DNA of 64,000 bases from an uncultured Lachnospiraceae bacterium. GTDB taxonomy: Bacteria; Bacillota; Clostridia; Lachnospirales; Lachnospiraceae. The position numbers and the translations under genes were made by a program. The notes below the pieces were generated by a model, which did no database searches, was not told the DNA's origin, and was given only the letters and a program-made list of their open reading frames with translations. Shown one piece after another: positions 41,945 to 51,295 of this stretch; within the stretch, counting starts at the first letter, position 1; every line of letters begins with the position of its first letter. Location: the NCBI GenBank assembly GCA_946631295.1, contig CAMOZY010000007.1:1-64000 (forward strand), written 5' to 3'.

Positions 41945-42271
41945 TTACTGTTCTGCTTTATCGGATTTCTTCGGAGCTTTGGGAAGTACTATCTTGGGAT
42001 TATCCTTGTTGGGCTTATAGAGAACGATCTTACGTCCTATTACCTGAACCACAGTGGATCTTGTTCTTCCTGCAATGGTATCAGCAAGTGATCTTGCATC
42101 ATCTTCGCAGTTTTTAAGAACAGATATCTTAAGCAATTCATTCTTGGAAAAGAATTCATCAAGTGCAGTTATCGTCTCAGGCGTAACCGAAGCTTTGCCA
42201 AGATTGAAAGCTGCATCAATATCCATTGCAAGCCCTTTAAGATATGCTCTTTGCTTACTTGTAAGTTCCAT
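41945..42271 (-). CDS. yhbY: YhbY-family RNA-binding protein (CRM domain)
   Basis: A 108-residue CRM-domain protein implicated in ribosome assembly. Landmarks are LTSKQRAYLKGLAMDI, a GK at residues 25-26, and VVQVIGRKIVLYKP. A Lys/Asp-rich tail of about 15 residues follows. It sits 45 bp after obgE. Confidence 0.92.
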   Translation of the reverse strand: MELTSKQRAYLKGLAMDIDAAFNLGKASVTPETITALDEFFSKNELLKISVLKNCEDDARSLADTIAGRTRSTVVQVIGRKIVLYKPNKDNPKIVLPKAPKKSDKAEQ

Positions 42272-42316
42272 TTTATTTCTCCGTTTAAAAACCTGAAAAA
42301 CATTCAGAAATCAATA

Positions 42317-43609
42317 TTATTTGTAATACTCGAATGAATGTCCGTAAAGTCTTACCGTATCTCCATCCTTGATACCGAGTTCTTCGAGCTGATCAAGCAT
42401 TCCATTATCCTTGAGGAAATTCTGGAAGAATGCAAATCCCTTTTCGGAATCAAGATTAGTATAACCGAGCATCTTTTCAATCTTGGGACCTTCGATGATG
42501 TATTCATCCTCTTCGTCATCATAATAAACAGTATAAGGATCATCGGTGATCTTAAGACTGATCTGAGGATCATATTCCTGTTCAAAAGTAGTGACCTTAT
42601 CGGGAAGGGTTTTAAGAAGCTCCGAAGCTTCCTTTAGAAGTTCCTTTACGCCATCACCCGTTGCCGCAGAAATTGTCATCACCTTAATTCCCTTAGGTTC
42701 AAACTCATCCTTAAGAGCCTTCAGATTATCCTCTGCATTTTCATATGATGAGAATATATCAGACTTATTCGCTGCTATTATCTGAGGCTTCTTTATCAGC
42801 TCAGGATCATATTTTTCAAGCTCTGCGTTAATAAGCTTAACATCCTCGAGTGGATCACGTCCCTCTGTACCCGCTGCATCAACAACATGTATCAGCACCT
42901 TTGTTCTTTCAACATGTCTGAGGAATTCATGACCAAGTCCAAGCCCATCGCTTGCTCCCTCAATAAGTCCGGGGATGTCACTGATAACAAAGCCATGACC
43001 GCCAAGGTTTACCACACCGAGATTTGGCTGAAGAGTCGTAAACTGATAACCGGCAATCTTTGGCTTTGCATTGGTGCATGAAGCAAGAAGCGATGATTTT
43101 CCGGCATTCGGAAATCCTACAAGTCCCACATCCGCAACAACCTTAAGTTCAAATATAGCTTCAAGTTCAAGAGCAGGCTGACCGGGCTGTGCATATTTGG
43201 GAGCCTGCATGGTAGATGTAGCATAATGCTGATTGCCGCATCCTCCTTTACCGCCCTTGAGAATGGTATATTCCCTGCAGTCGCCGGACATATCAATTAT
43301 AACCTTGCCTGACTCTGCCTCTCTTACAACAGTACCCTGAGGAACCTTGAGGATCACATCCTCTCCGTCCTTACCGCGACAGTTTTTCTTTCCGCCGTTT
43401 TCACCGTTTCCGGCCTTATACTTCCTTACATTTCTGAAGTCAATGAGCGTATTGAGGCCTTCGTCAACCTTAAGTATGACGTCACCGCCCCTGCCGCCGT
43501 CTCCGCCGTCAGGTCCGCCGTTTGTAACGTATTTTTCTCGTCTGAAAGAGACATGTCCGTCTCCGCCCTTACCGCTTATAAGGATAACCCGGGCTTTGTC
43601 ACAATACAT
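42317..43609 (-). CDS. obgE: Obg GTPase
   Basis: Obg is an essential GTPase in late 50S assembly and stress signalling. The 430 residues contain the Gly-rich Obg fold (GGDGGRGGDVILK), the G domain with P-loop GFPNAGKSSLL, DIPGLIEGASDGLGLG, NKSD, and the C-terminal OCT domain found in Gram-positives (about 350-430). It is preceded by an intergenic hairpin after rpmA. Confidence 0.96.
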   Translation of the reverse strand: MYCDKARVILISGKGGDGHVSFRREKYVTNGGPDGGDGGRGGDVILKVDEGLNTLIDFRNVRKYKAGNGENGGKKNCRGKDGEDVILKVPQGTVVREAESGKVIIDMSGDCREYTILKGGKGGCGNQHYATSTMQAPKYAQPGQPALELEAIFELKVVADVGLVGFPNAGKSSLLASCTNAKPKIAGYQFTTLQPNLGVVNLGGHGFVISDIPGLIEGASDGLGLGHEFLRHVERTKVLIHVVDAAGTEGRDPLEDVKLINAELEKYDPELIKKPQIIAANKSDIFSSYENAEDNLKALKDEFEPKGIKVMTISAATGDGVKELLKEASELLKTLPDKVTTFEQEYDPQISLKITDDPYTVYYDDEEDEYIIEGPKIEKMLGYTNLDSEKGFAFFQNFLKDNGMLDQLEELGIKDGDTVRLYGHSFEYYK

Positions 43610-43629
43610 ACATTCACCTCAAAAATGAA

Positions 43630-43657
43630 AGGACTCTGACGTATCCGCCAGAGTCCT
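43630..43657 (-). terminator. Hairpin between rpmA and obgE; partial terminator or attenuator
   Basis: AGGACTCTG pairs with CAGAGTCCT around a ten-base loop, followed on the minus strand by TTCATTTTT. The T-tract is interrupted, so it may only lower obgE transcription. Confidence 0.65.
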
Positions 43658-43662
43658 GATAA

Positions 43663-43950
43663 TTACTGCTCTACTTTAGGGTAAACAGAAGCCTGAGTTC
43701 TGTCCTTACCTTTTCTCTCAAACTTGAGAACGCCGTCAACCAGCGCATAAAGAGTATCATCTCCGCCGATACCTACATTATTACCGGGGTGGATCTTGGT
43801 TCCGCGCTGTCTGTAGAGAATATTTCCTGCCTTAACGAACTGTCCGTCAGCACGCTTGGCACCAAGTCTCTTGGCTTCGGAATCTCTGCCGTTCTTGGTA
43901 GAACCGACACCCTTTTTATGAGCAAAGAACTGAAGATTCATTCTAAGCAT
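43663..43950 (-). CDS. rpmA: 50S ribosomal protein L27
   Basis: L27 reaches the peptidyl transferase centre with its N-terminus. The 95-residue protein starts [14 protein letters not shown], which carries the Firmicutes pre-sequence removed after FFA by Prp, encoded just upstream. The body is typical ([32 protein letters not shown]). It overlaps prp by 8 bp. Confidence 0.97.
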   Translation of the reverse strand: MLRMNLQFFAHKKGVGSTKNGRDSEAKRLGAKRADGQFVKAGNILYRQRGTKIHPGNNVGIGGDDTLYALVDGVLKFERKGKDRTQASVYPKVEQ

Positions 43951-44284
43951 TGTCCTTAACCTCCTTGAATTGTATCTGCAAAAACTTCTCGCCGTATTCT
44001 TTTGAAAGTTCCTTCATGGTATATGCAAAAGCATCCATAAGGATTCTCGTGCCTTCATTCGGCTCTCCGGGTATCTCACATCGTAAGAACCCGGTACTTT
44101 CATTTGAAGTGACGTTAGGCTTTTGCCCGGCAATCTCCATTCCGTTAATCGTATGGAATGAAACAGCCGAAACAGCTGAACATAAAATATCGGGCTTACC
44201 CTTGCGGGCAAAACCTGCGTGTCCCATGCACGTAAAGCCTTTATAAGCTCCGCTTTGAGACTTTTCGATCACGATAGTAGTCAT
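43943..44284 (-). CDS. prp: Ribosomal-processing cysteine protease Prp (YsxB)
   Basis: Prp removes the N-terminal extension of L27. In 113 residues it has the conserved His in GHAGFA (His22) and Cys in ILCSAVSA (Cys35), the catalytic pair. It lies in the standard place between rplU and rpmA. The LQFFA cleavage site in the adjacent L27 makes the assignment consistent. Confidence 0.93.
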   Translation of the reverse strand: MTTIVIEKSQSGAYKGFTCMGHAGFARKGKPDILCSAVSAVSFHTINGMEIAGQKPNVTSNESTGFLRCEIPGEPNEGTRILMDAFAYTMKELSKEYGEKFLQIQFKEVKDNA

Positions 44285-44286
44285 GA

Positions 44287-44592
44287 TCAGCCTTCGATGG
44301 AATCGATCTTAACTGCCGTAAAGGGCTGTCTGTGTCCGTTCTTCTTGTGATAGCCGGACTTTCTCTTATAGCGGTATACGATAACCTTCTTCTCACGATC
44401 CTGCTTTACAACAGTACCGGTAACTTTTGCAGAAGCTACATCCTTACCAGCCTTGAGAGAACCGTCGTTAACAGCGATAACGTTGTCAAAAGTAACCTTG
44501 TCACCTTCAGCAGCGTCAAGCTTCTCGACTCTGATCTCATCACCCTCGGAAACCTTATACTGCTTTCCTCCGGTTGCGATAATTGCGTACAT
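44287..44592 (-). CDS. rplU: 50S ribosomal protein L21
   Basis: Start at 44592 gives the canonical MYAIIATGGKQYKV opening after AGGAGG. The 101-residue protein ends with KKNGHRQPFTAVKI, as usual. It heads the rplU-prp-rpmA-obgE-yhbY-yqeK-rsfS operon. Confidence 0.97.
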   Translation of the reverse strand: MYAIIATGGKQYKVSEGDEIRVEKLDAAEGDKVTFDNVIAVNDGSLKAGKDVASAKVTGTVVKQDREKKVIVYRYKRKSGYHKKNGHRQPFTAVKIDSIEG

Positions 44593-44711
44593 AAATAGGC
44601 ACCTCCTTTTCATGAACCATCATGAAGTATGCGAAATGGTCCTTTTAAACGCTGATACGGCGTTGCTGATATCAGAAAACAGCAAACTTAAAGCCCTTTC
44701 AAGCGGCATAC
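44593..44711 (-). ncRNA. Leader of rplU (L21 leader-like)
   Basis: About 119 bases lie between the promoter and the rplU start. It holds potential hairpins, such as AACGC/GCGTT and ACCAT/ATGGT, before the ribosome site. L21 leaders that mediate autoregulation are known in Firmicutes; position and length fit, but I have not matched a consensus. Confidence 0.5.
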
Positions 44712-44717
44712 TCCAAG

Positions 44718-44746
44718 ATAATAGCAAGAGGTGCCTGTATTGTCAA
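44718..44746 (-). promoter_or_regulatory. Promoter of the rplU operon
   Basis: On the minus strand TTGACA (44741-44746) and TATTAT (44718-44723) with a 17-bp spacer, about 125 bp ahead of the rplU start. Confidence 0.82.
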
Positions 44747-44765
44747 TATTTATTTGAAAAAAATC

Positions 44766-45389
44766 TTATGCCTTCTCTTCGAAGTCATCAATATACTGTT
44801 TTATAAGCTTTACAGAACCTTCTATACCAAGGACAGCGGAATTGATGCACAGATCATAACTCTCAGCCTTGCCCCACTTCCTGTTCGTATAGTAATTGTA
44901 ATAACTCTGTCTCTGCTTATCCTTCTTGATGATCATGTCTCTTGCCTTAGCCTCATCAAGCTGATACTGTTCCCTGATCCTCTTTATCTTGAAATCCTCA
45001 TCAGCATAGATAAAAAGATTGATCACATTATCCCTGCCATCCAGCGCATAATCAGCACATCTTCCGACAATTACGCACGGACCTTCGTCGGCAACCTTCT
45101 TGATAGTATCGAACTGCGCAAGAAATACCTTCTGGGATATAGGCATATCAACAAAGGATGAAGAATTATATCCGAAACTGTATGTATCGATAACGAGATT
45201 GTAAAGGAATGAATTGGTAGGTCTCTCATCATGATTCATAAGAATCTCTTCACAAAAGCCGCTTTCCTTCGCCGCCCTGGCAAGAAGCTCCTTATCGTAA
45301 TACTTGATGTTATAAGCCTTTGCAAGAAGTTCACCGATCTCTCTTCCGCCCGAACCGAATTGTCTTCCTATCGTTATAACAGTTTTCAT
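44766..45389 (-). CDS. Cytidylate-kinase-like P-loop protein
   Basis: A 207-residue nucleotide-binding protein of the AAA_26/cytidylate kinase-like family. The P-loop reads ITIGRQFGSGGREIG, a form typical for this family rather than for true Cmk. A YYDKELL motif and VIVGRCADY follow. The ATG at 45389 is preferred over 45401, where the ribosome site would touch the start codon. The substrate is unknown. Confidence 0.85.
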   Translation of the reverse strand: MKTVITIGRQFGSGGREIGELLAKAYNIKYYDKELLARAAKESGFCEEILMNHDERPTNSFLYNLVIDTYSFGYNSSSFVDMPISQKVFLAQFDTIKKVADEGPCVIVGRCADYALDGRDNVINLFIYADEDFKIKRIREQYQLDEAKARDMIIKKDKQRQSYYNYYTNRKWGKAESYDLCINSAVLGIEGSVKLIKQYIDDFEEKA

Positions 45390-45428
45390 ACAGATCACCA
45401 TCCTTCCGATATAATCTTTACTGCTTTG

Positions 45429-45457
45429 ATTATAAAACCGTTTTCCGTATAATTCAA
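45429..45457 (-). promoter_or_regulatory. Promoter of the cytidylate-kinase-like gene
   Basis: On the minus strand TTGAAT (45452-45457) and TATAAT (45429-45434) with a 17-bp spacer, 40 bp before the start codon. Confidence 0.7.
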
Positions 45458-45494
45458 TCTGTTGTCAGAAAAATGAGTGAATTTTCTGTAAAAA

Positions 45495-46415
45495 TTATTT
45501 CATAACATCCAGTAAATGTCTGAAATACTCAGGCAGCGGCGCAACCGTTTCAACATATTCTCCTGTTGATGGATGTATAAATCCAAGTACTTCAGCATGA
45601 AGTGTCTGTCCGTCGAGATTATAACGCTTGTTCAGCGGTGAAGAGGCTTTCCCGTATACCTCATCTCCAAGAAGAGGATGCCCTATCGAGGCCATATGCA
45701 CACGTATCTGATGCGTTCTGCCCGTTTCCAGCTTGCATTCTATATATGTATAGTCCTGAAATCTTTCTATCACCCTGTAATGAGTAACCGCTCTTCTTCC
45801 ATCCGGAACGATCCCCATCTTCTTCCTGTCATTTGGAAGACGTCCTATAGGTGCATCTATAACACCTTCATTATCCTTTAAAACACCAAGAACTATCGCT
45901 TTATATATTCGGTTGATGGAATGCTGCTTAAACTGCTCAGAAAGGCATATATGGGCAGCATCGTTCTTACACGCTATAACTGAGCCGGTAGTATCCATGT
46001 CTATCCTGTGGACGATTCCCGGTCTCAGAACGCCGTTAATGCCGCTCAGGGACTCACCACAGTGAAACATAAGAGCATTTACCATCGTTCCTGTGTAATG
46101 CCCTGCGGCAGGATGCACGACCATTCCCTTTGGTTTATTGACAACGATAACATCGTCATCCTCAAAAAGAATTTCAAGGGGGATATTTTCTGCGGGAATG
46201 TCGGGGCTTTCAGCTTCCGGAAGTTCTATCTCAAGAATATCTCCTTCTTTTACGTTAAGTGACCCCTTTGCCTTTTTACCGTTTACAGTAAGGCCTCCAT
46301 CTTTGATCACTTTCTGAAGATAGGATCTCGATACCCCTTCAAGCAAAGAAGGGAGAAGCCTGTCGACTCTCTCCCCTGTCATTTCATCTTCACATGTAAA
46401 GCAAAAATGCCTCAA
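45495..46415 (-). CDS. RluA-family pseudouridine synthase (RluD-like)
   Basis: A 306-residue enzyme with an N-terminal S4 domain (GERVDRLLPSLLEGVSRSYLQKVI) and a catalytic domain with HRIDMDTTGSVI, TGRTHQIRVHMASIGHPLLGDEVYG. It closely follows the RluD layout, usually next to lspA as here (4-bp overlap). It probably modifies 23S rRNA. Confidence 0.92.
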   Translation of the reverse strand: MRHFCFTCEDEMTGERVDRLLPSLLEGVSRSYLQKVIKDGGLTVNGKKAKGSLNVKEGDILEIELPEAESPDIPAENIPLEILFEDDDVIVVNKPKGMVVHPAAGHYTGTMVNALMFHCGESLSGINGVLRPGIVHRIDMDTTGSVIACKNDAAHICLSEQFKQHSINRIYKAIVLGVLKDNEGVIDAPIGRLPNDRKKMGIVPDGRRAVTHYRVIERFQDYTYIECKLETGRTHQIRVHMASIGHPLLGDEVYGKASSPLNKRYNLDGQTLHAEVLGFIHPSTGEYVETVAPLPEYFRHLLDVMK

Positions 46416-46948
46416 TCCTCACTCTCCTGAGCTTTAGTGCCGAATCTCATAAACTCCAGATCCTTTTCCTTATATTTGAACATTATAAGGAAGATAAAAA
46501 GAATCGCACCGCAAGTGACAAAAATATCAGCTACATTGAATACCGGAAAATTAATAGCCCTGAAATAGATAAAATCTATAACGTAAGAAAAACGTATACG
46601 GTCTATGGCATTACCTATACCGCCGGCGATTATCATGGTCAGTGATATATTGAACGGTATAAACTTTATATCATCCGGGCACTTTGCGATCATAACTGTA
46701 CAAAGAACAATTATCACGGCTGATATAACAAGTATCAGGATCTTCTGTCCCGCAAGCATGCCCCAGCTGGAGCCGGTATTTACGATATAATAAAGTTCAA
46801 GCACTTTATCAATCAGTACGTAAGCTCCATGATCTTTAAGTTTTGTCATGGCTTCATACTTGGTGAACTGATCGAGCACAACAGCCAGAATTCCTATTAC
46901 AAAGCACAGAATTATCATGCTTTTCTTTTCGAACTTTTTTTCCTGCAT
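46412..46948 (-). CDS. lspA: Lipoprotein signal peptidase
   Basis: LspA cleaves signal peptides of lipoproteins in the membrane. The 178 residues have four hydrophobic segments and both catalytic Asp motifs, GGIGNAIDR and FNVADIF. The conserved NTGSSWGML loop is a variant of NxGAAFG. A likely substrate in this window is the DacA-like lipoprotein. Confidence 0.95.
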   Translation of the reverse strand: MQEKKFEKKSMIILCFVIGILAVVLDQFTKYEAMTKLKDHGAYVLIDKVLELYYIVNTGSSWGMLAGQKILILVISAVIIVLCTVMIAKCPDDIKFIPFNISLTMIIAGGIGNAIDRIRFSYVIDFIYFRAINFPVFNVADIFVTCGAILFIFLIMFKYKEKDLEFMRFGTKAQESED

Positions 46949-46954
46949 TGCAGA

Positions 46955-48076
46955 TCAATCTCCTTCGGCAAAATTCAGTTCATCAAGAGCCGCGGACATT
47001 TCTTCATCCGTAACATCTTCATTGATGAATGCTTTTCCGATCTTCTTAAGAAGAATAAACTTAATATGTCCTGAAGACATTTTCTTATCGTTCTTTGTAA
47101 GTTCTATGATCTTGGAAGTATCCGCAAGATCCATTGATATGGGCAGACCGAACAGTACGAACATATCTCTTATCTCATAGAATTCTTCCTTGGAAAGGAA
47201 TTCCTTTTTCCAGGAAATGAATGCGGCAGCAACACAGCCAAGCGAGACACATTCCCCGTGAAGGAATTTAAAATCATAAAACTTCTCTATTGCATGTCCG
47301 AGAGTATGTCCTAGATTCAGAAGTGCTCTTTCCTTCTTTTCATAAGGATCCTTCTCAACGATCATCCTCTTGATATCATCGCATCTGTAGACCATCTCGG
47401 AAAGTGTATCAAGGTCCATATCCCTGATCTCATATGAATTATCAATGAGCCAGATGTAGAAGATCTCATCCTTAAGCAGTGCTGATTTCATCACCTCTGC
47501 AAATCCAGATACAAACTGTCTTCCGGGTAATGAAATAAGTGTCGAGAGATTCGTATAAACAAGTGATGGCATCTTGAATGCGCCTATCATGTTCTTGAAA
47601 CCTTCAAAATCAACTCCGGTCTTGCCCCCGATTGAAGAATCAGCCTGTGATAAAAGGGTTGTGGGAATCTGGATAAAATCAACGCCTCTTAAAAAGGTAG
47701 CAGCTGTATAGCCTGTCATATCTCCGATGACACCGCCGCCAAGTGCGACCAGAACAGTCTTTCTGTCAAATTTATTCTCGATCAGAAATCTGTAGATTTC
47801 TTTTATCTCATCCAGATTCTTGTGATCCTCGCCTGCCGTAACGACATATTTCATTACACCGGAGGAAACAGGTTCGAGCTTTTTTACAACCTCGTCGCCA
47901 TAGAGAGGATCGACATTGGTATCGGTTATCACGCACATTCTGGGCTTTTCCGGATAAAGAGAACTCACTTCCCCGCTAAGAGCTTCAAATGATTTTTTAT
48001 AAACGATATCATACGAACTCTTAGGTCCGCATTTTACCGTAAGGCGTGACATATCGATCTGTGTTTCTTCTTTCAT
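46955..48076 (-). CDS. aroB: 3-dehydroquinate synthase
   Basis: AroB converts DAHP to dehydroquinate, the second shikimate step. The 373 residues include the NAD-binding ALGGGVIGDMTGYTAATFLRGV, QIPTTLLSQADSSIGGKTGVD, and the zinc-binding LNLGHTLGHAIEK and HGECVSLG. It starts after a terminator that follows sepF and is followed by lspA after 6 bp. Confidence 0.95.
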   Translation of the reverse strand: MKEETQIDMSRLTVKCGPKSSYDIVYKKSFEALSGEVSSLYPEKPRMCVITDTNVDPLYGDEVVKKLEPVSSGVMKYVVTAGEDHKNLDEIKEIYRFLIENKFDRKTVLVALGGGVIGDMTGYTAATFLRGVDFIQIPTTLLSQADSSIGGKTGVDFEGFKNMIGAFKMPSLVYTNLSTLISLPGRQFVSGFAEVMKSALLKDEIFYIWLIDNSYEIRDMDLDTLSEMVYRCDDIKRMIVEKDPYEKKERALLNLGHTLGHAIEKFYDFKFLHGECVSLGCVAAAFISWKKEFLSKEEFYEIRDMFVLFGLPISMDLADTSKIIELTKNDKKMSSGHIKFILLKKIGKAFINEDVTDEEMSAALDELNFAEGD

Positions 48077-48084
48077 AACTTACC

Positions 48085-48129
48085 TCAAAAAATAACGGAC
48101 CGCTCGGCATGTGCCGAAAAAGCGGTCCG
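48085..48129 (-). terminator. Terminator between sepF and aroB
   Basis: A two-part hairpin: ACGGACCGCT with AGCGGTCCGT enclosing CGGCA/TGCCG. On the minus strand it is followed by TTATTTTTT. Confidence 0.78.
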
Positions 48130-48148
48130 TAGATTTCTATGAATAATA

Positions 48149-48634
48149 TCAGAATAATCCGTTTCCTTCAGGACCCTGTGACATAAGATCTCCGGAAAGT
48201 GTAACGCTTTCAGGAGTGATTACATAAACATAATCGGAAACCTTCTCCATACGGCATCCGAGAGCGTAACATGCTCCGCAGAGGAAATCGTAAATACTCT
48301 GTGCGAGTGAGGAATCAAGTCCCTGAAGATTAAGAACAACACTGTTCATAGCCTTAAGATCATCAACAACCTCTGCAGCATCATTGAGTTCCTTGGGGAA
48401 TCTCATGCTTACACCGGCATTAAAACTAGCACTCATATTTTTCCTCCGTGTATCCTGGGATTTAAACATGCCCTTTGCGGATGTTTTCCTGGGCTTTTCA
48501 ACTTCTTCATCATCGGACGATCTATAATCAGCTGATGAGCTTACGTCATCATCATCAAAGCCGTAATCATCGTTTTCCTCGTCCTTATTGTCGAGCTTCA
48601 TAAAATTCATGAACTTGTCAACAGCACTACCCAT
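48149..48634 (-). CDS. sepF: Cell division protein SepF
   Basis: SepF links FtsZ to the membrane and shapes the septum. The start at 48634 is supported by GAGAGGG and by the membrane-binding amphipathic opening MGSAVDKFMNFMKL. A long acidic linker (about 15-75) leads to the SepF core with VVLNLQGLDSSLAQSIYDFLCGACYAL. At 161 residues it is typical. Confidence 0.93.
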   Translation of the reverse strand: MGSAVDKFMNFMKLDNKDEENDDYGFDDDDVSSSADYRSSDDEEVEKPRKTSAKGMFKSQDTRRKNMSASFNAGVSMRFPKELNDAAEVVDDLKAMNSVVLNLQGLDSSLAQSIYDFLCGACYALGCRMEKVSDYVYVITPESVTLSGDLMSQGPEGNGLF

Positions 48635-48653
48635 TTTTACCCTCTCATTCGTT

Positions 48654-49352
48654 TTACTTAGTGTATTGTCTTGCACCAAAAATGGCTGTTCCTACACGTA
48701 CAAAAGTCGAGCCTTCACTGACTGCACATTCGTAGTCGCCGCTCATTCCCATTGAAAGACAATCCATATAAACATTATCAGTTTTTTGCTTTTTTATGTC
48801 AATGGATAATTGCTTCATATTGTGAAAAAATACCCTGTTTTCTTCGGGATCTTCACATATCGGAGCACTTGTCATCAGTCCCCTTATCCTTACGCCTTCA
48901 ATCGAGGATATTTCAGTGACTGCATCCATGATTTCATCAGGCCTGAATCCGAATTTGCTCTCTTCAGCCGCAATATTAACCTCAAGAAGAATATCCGATA
49001 CAATACCAAGCTTAACAGACTGTTTGCCGATCTCACGCGCAACCTTTACAGAATCCACGCTGTGGATCAGATATGTTTTCCCTACGATATATTTAACCTT
49101 ATTGGTCTGCAGATGACCTATCATGTGCCATCGTATATCTCCAGGAAGCTGAGGAATCTTATCAGTAAGCTCCTGGACATAGTTTTCTCCAAAATCCCTG
49201 CATCCTGCTTCATAAGCTTCACGCAGGAGTTCTACAGGCTTTGTCTTGCTTACGGCAACAAGCGTGCATTCACCTTTGTCTCTTCCGCTTTTTTCGCAGA
49301 GATTCTTTACTTCTTCAAGAATTTCCAGGTAATTTTCAGAAACAGTACTCAC
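48654..49352 (-). CDS. YggS-family pyridoxal phosphate homeostasis protein
   Basis: A PLP-binding protein with a fold-type III barrel and no known catalysis. PLP Lys is in LVAVSKTKPVE; also seen are FGENYVQEL, WHMIGHLQTNK, SMGMSGDYECAV and VRVGTAIFG. 232 residues is normal. Its place beside sepF (ylmE-ylmF) is conserved in Firmicutes. Confidence 0.95.
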   Translation of the reverse strand: MSTVSENYLEILEEVKNLCEKSGRDKGECTLVAVSKTKPVELLREAYEAGCRDFGENYVQELTDKIPQLPGDIRWHMIGHLQTNKVKYIVGKTYLIHSVDSVKVAREIGKQSVKLGIVSDILLEVNIAAEESKFGFRPDEIMDAVTEISSIEGVRIRGLMTSAPICEDPEENRVFFHNMKQLSIDIKKQKTDNVYMDCLSMGMSGDYECAVSEGSTFVRVGTAIFGARQYTK

Positions 49353-49363
49353 AGCAGGCCTCT

Positions 49364-50767
49364 TTACTCATTTATGAACTGATCGTCCGAAACTGTATCG
49401 GCTTTCAGTGCTATATAGTCATAAACCCTTAATCCGTATTTGGAATTGGGCTTAACGATAGCATATTCGTCATTCTGTGCAAGAATTGTTATTTCCTTGA
49501 AATCAGCATAACCCTTATTAATGTTATATACCCCCGTCAGTGTTCCCCGTTCCTTTACCACAAACACATCCTGCGAGTTTTCAAGATGCAGAACATCTCC
49601 GGCGGTTATTATCGTTTCATCTACATAATACACATGAAGCGCATCATCATGAGCATATACCGAAATTTCACGGCGCATTGTTATCGCCTGTCCGGTCTCG
49701 TCATATCCGGTGATCATAATGTAATAAATATCATTAACATCATCGTGTATAACGAAATTATCGTTAACAAGATAGAACTCCTTTTGTATTATCGAGCTGT
49801 TTGGAACCTTAAGCCCCGTTTCCTCTCCCAGGATAAGCTCTATATCAAGGAATCTTTCTCCTGAGAAGGTAGACATTGAATTGTTAAAATCAAGTCTGCA
49901 GAAAACATCCTTTTCATTTCTTATAATAGATACAGCGCCCCATGATTCATACTGGTTTCTTAAGAATCTGCAGAGAATATATCCCTGTGAAAGAAAGTTC
50001 TCGGCATCTGCTTCTTTTATTGGAAATACGATGCACCAGTCTTCGCTTTCAGAAAGCTTATAAACAGGATCACCGGTTGCCCTCAGTTCATTTGCAGAGA
50101 TATTGGTCTTCTCATAATTTCTCTCATCGAACATATCCATTGTGACAAGGCCGGGATCAATTTCTTCATAACCGTCAGTCCAATATGAAACTATGCCTGC
50201 ATGCTGACATGTGCAGTATTTTACAGAAGTGGAAAGTCCGCCTTCGTCCTGAGCCTGTCTGAGGGATTCAAGGAAATTTGAATTTGCAAGTTTGAGAACA
50301 GAATTCTGAAGAGAATACTTGAAGGAATAAACCTCACTGTAAGTAAGGCTGTCATATGAATGAGCAAAATCAACTATCTCATTCTTAAAATCATCAAGTT
50401 CCTTATCAGTCAGGGTATTTTCAAGAAGTGACTGCGATTCAAGAAATTCGTTAAGCCTTCCTGTTTCATCAACTGTGTATACGATATCTCCGACCGCTAC
50501 CTTCTGTCCTTCTCTTGCAAGGAAATTGACATAGCCTGAATAGGGACTCTCAATTACATGTTCATCCCTTATAGCCATGGCTCTGTAAATATTCTGAGTG
50601 GAAAGCGAACCTTCAACAACCTCATATCTAACGATGGGGTCAGAGCTGAAGTAGATAAAGGTTACGATAATTACATAGATGAGTATAAGAAAAAAGAGTA
50701 CCGTACCAATACCAAAATTATGACTTTTGGTAAACCTTCTGATATTGTCGGAATTGTTATTGCTCAT
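49364..50767 (-). CDS. HlyD-like membrane-anchored protein in the sepF operon
   Basis: A 467-residue protein (start at 50767) with one N-terminal membrane helix (about 19-40) and a large outside part. The stretch ESPYSGYVNFLAREGQKVAVGDIVYTVDE is a biotinyl-lipoyl-like half motif, typical of HlyD adaptors. A helical hairpin (about 110-185) follows, then beta-rich segments. There is no ABC exporter nearby, so a role in envelope or division is suggested by the sepF neighbourhood, but this is inference. Confidence 0.78.
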   Translation of the reverse strand: MSNNNSDNIRRFTKSHNFGIGTVLFFLILIYVIIVTFIYFSSDPIVRYEVVEGSLSTQNIYRAMAIRDEHVIESPYSGYVNFLAREGQKVAVGDIVYTVDETGRLNEFLESQSLLENTLTDKELDDFKNEIVDFAHSYDSLTYSEVYSFKYSLQNSVLKLANSNFLESLRQAQDEGGLSTSVKYCTCQHAGIVSYWTDGYEEIDPGLVTMDMFDERNYEKTNISANELRATGDPVYKLSESEDWCIVFPIKEADAENFLSQGYILCRFLRNQYESWGAVSIIRNEKDVFCRLDFNNSMSTFSGERFLDIELILGEETGLKVPNSSIIQKEFYLVNDNFVIHDDVNDIYYIMITGYDETGQAITMRREISVYAHDDALHVYYVDETIITAGDVLHLENSQDVFVVKERGTLTGVYNINKGYADFKEITILAQNDEYAIVKPNSKYGLRVYDYIALKADTVSDDQFINE

Positions 50768-50792
50768 AAATCCAAAGATAAACAAAGTAAAT

Positions 50793-50823
50793 GCCCCGGA
50801 TGAGGAATTACACTCTCCGGGGC
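50793..50823 (-). terminator. Hairpin between the P-loop gene and the HlyD-like gene
   Basis: GCCCCGGA (50793-50800) pairs with TCCGGGGC (50816-50823). The T-rich tail on the minus strand is broken, so it may be a partial terminator or a processing stem. Confidence 0.5.
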
Positions 50824-50839
50824 AAGATGTCAAATGGTA

Positions 50840-51268
50840 TTAAAGGAAATTGATCGCAATCTTCTCGTTTGCCTGGAGCTCTGCAGGGAACTTGCTTCTC
50901 TCAAGAGATACTGAAAGAACCATATCAACAGAATACTTGGCAGATAATGCAGCAAGCTTTTCAACATTATCGGTTATGTTGCAGTCTTCCTGAGCTGAAA
51001 TCTTGCAATATGAATCAAAATACATCTGCTGGATATCATGGTTCTGAGAGATGATTCCTGCTACGAAACCATAAAACTGATCAGGACTGGTGATATCATA
51101 ATCGCTTACATTGATAAGTCTGATCTTATTGTTAAGTTCAAACATATGAGCAGTATTCTTATCAAGATAAACGATATTTCCTGAAACTGTCTTTACATCG
51201 GCATTTACCTTGTCCAAAAGTTCCTTAGTCTTACCCTTGCCCTTCTGACCAACAATCAATGAAACCAC
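50840..51268 (-). CDS. Small P-loop protein of unknown function
   Basis: A 142-residue soluble protein that begins with a Walker A motif, VGQKGKGKT at residues 6-14. A GTG start at 51268 is used; GGAGGA lies 8 bases upstream and the P-loop is at the expected position. I see no clear Walker B and no membrane segment. It heads the operon with the HlyD-like gene, yggS and sepF. Similar proteins are named PilT-like only because of the P-loop; function is unknown. Confidence 0.78.
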   Translation of the reverse strand: MVSLIVGQKGKGKTKELLDKVNADVKTVSGNIVYLDKNTAHMFELNNKIRLINVSDYDITSPDQFYGFVAGIISQNHDIQQMYFDSYCKISAQEDCNITDNVEKLAALSAKYSVDMVLSVSLERSKFPAELQANEKIAINFL

Positions 51269-51295
51269 TACGCTTTTCCTCCGATGCTATTATTT

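Noticed and set aside
44592-44740. Pairing of AGGCACCTC with GAGGTGCCT at the rplU ribosome site as an RNA switch
   Set aside because: The first strand lies in the spacer of the TTGACA-TATTAT promoter, so it should not be in the transcript.
45466-45489. Terminator after the RluD-like gene
   Set aside because: The stem CAGAAAA/TTTTCTG is weak and lies upstream of that gene's end on the minus strand, with no clear T-tract.
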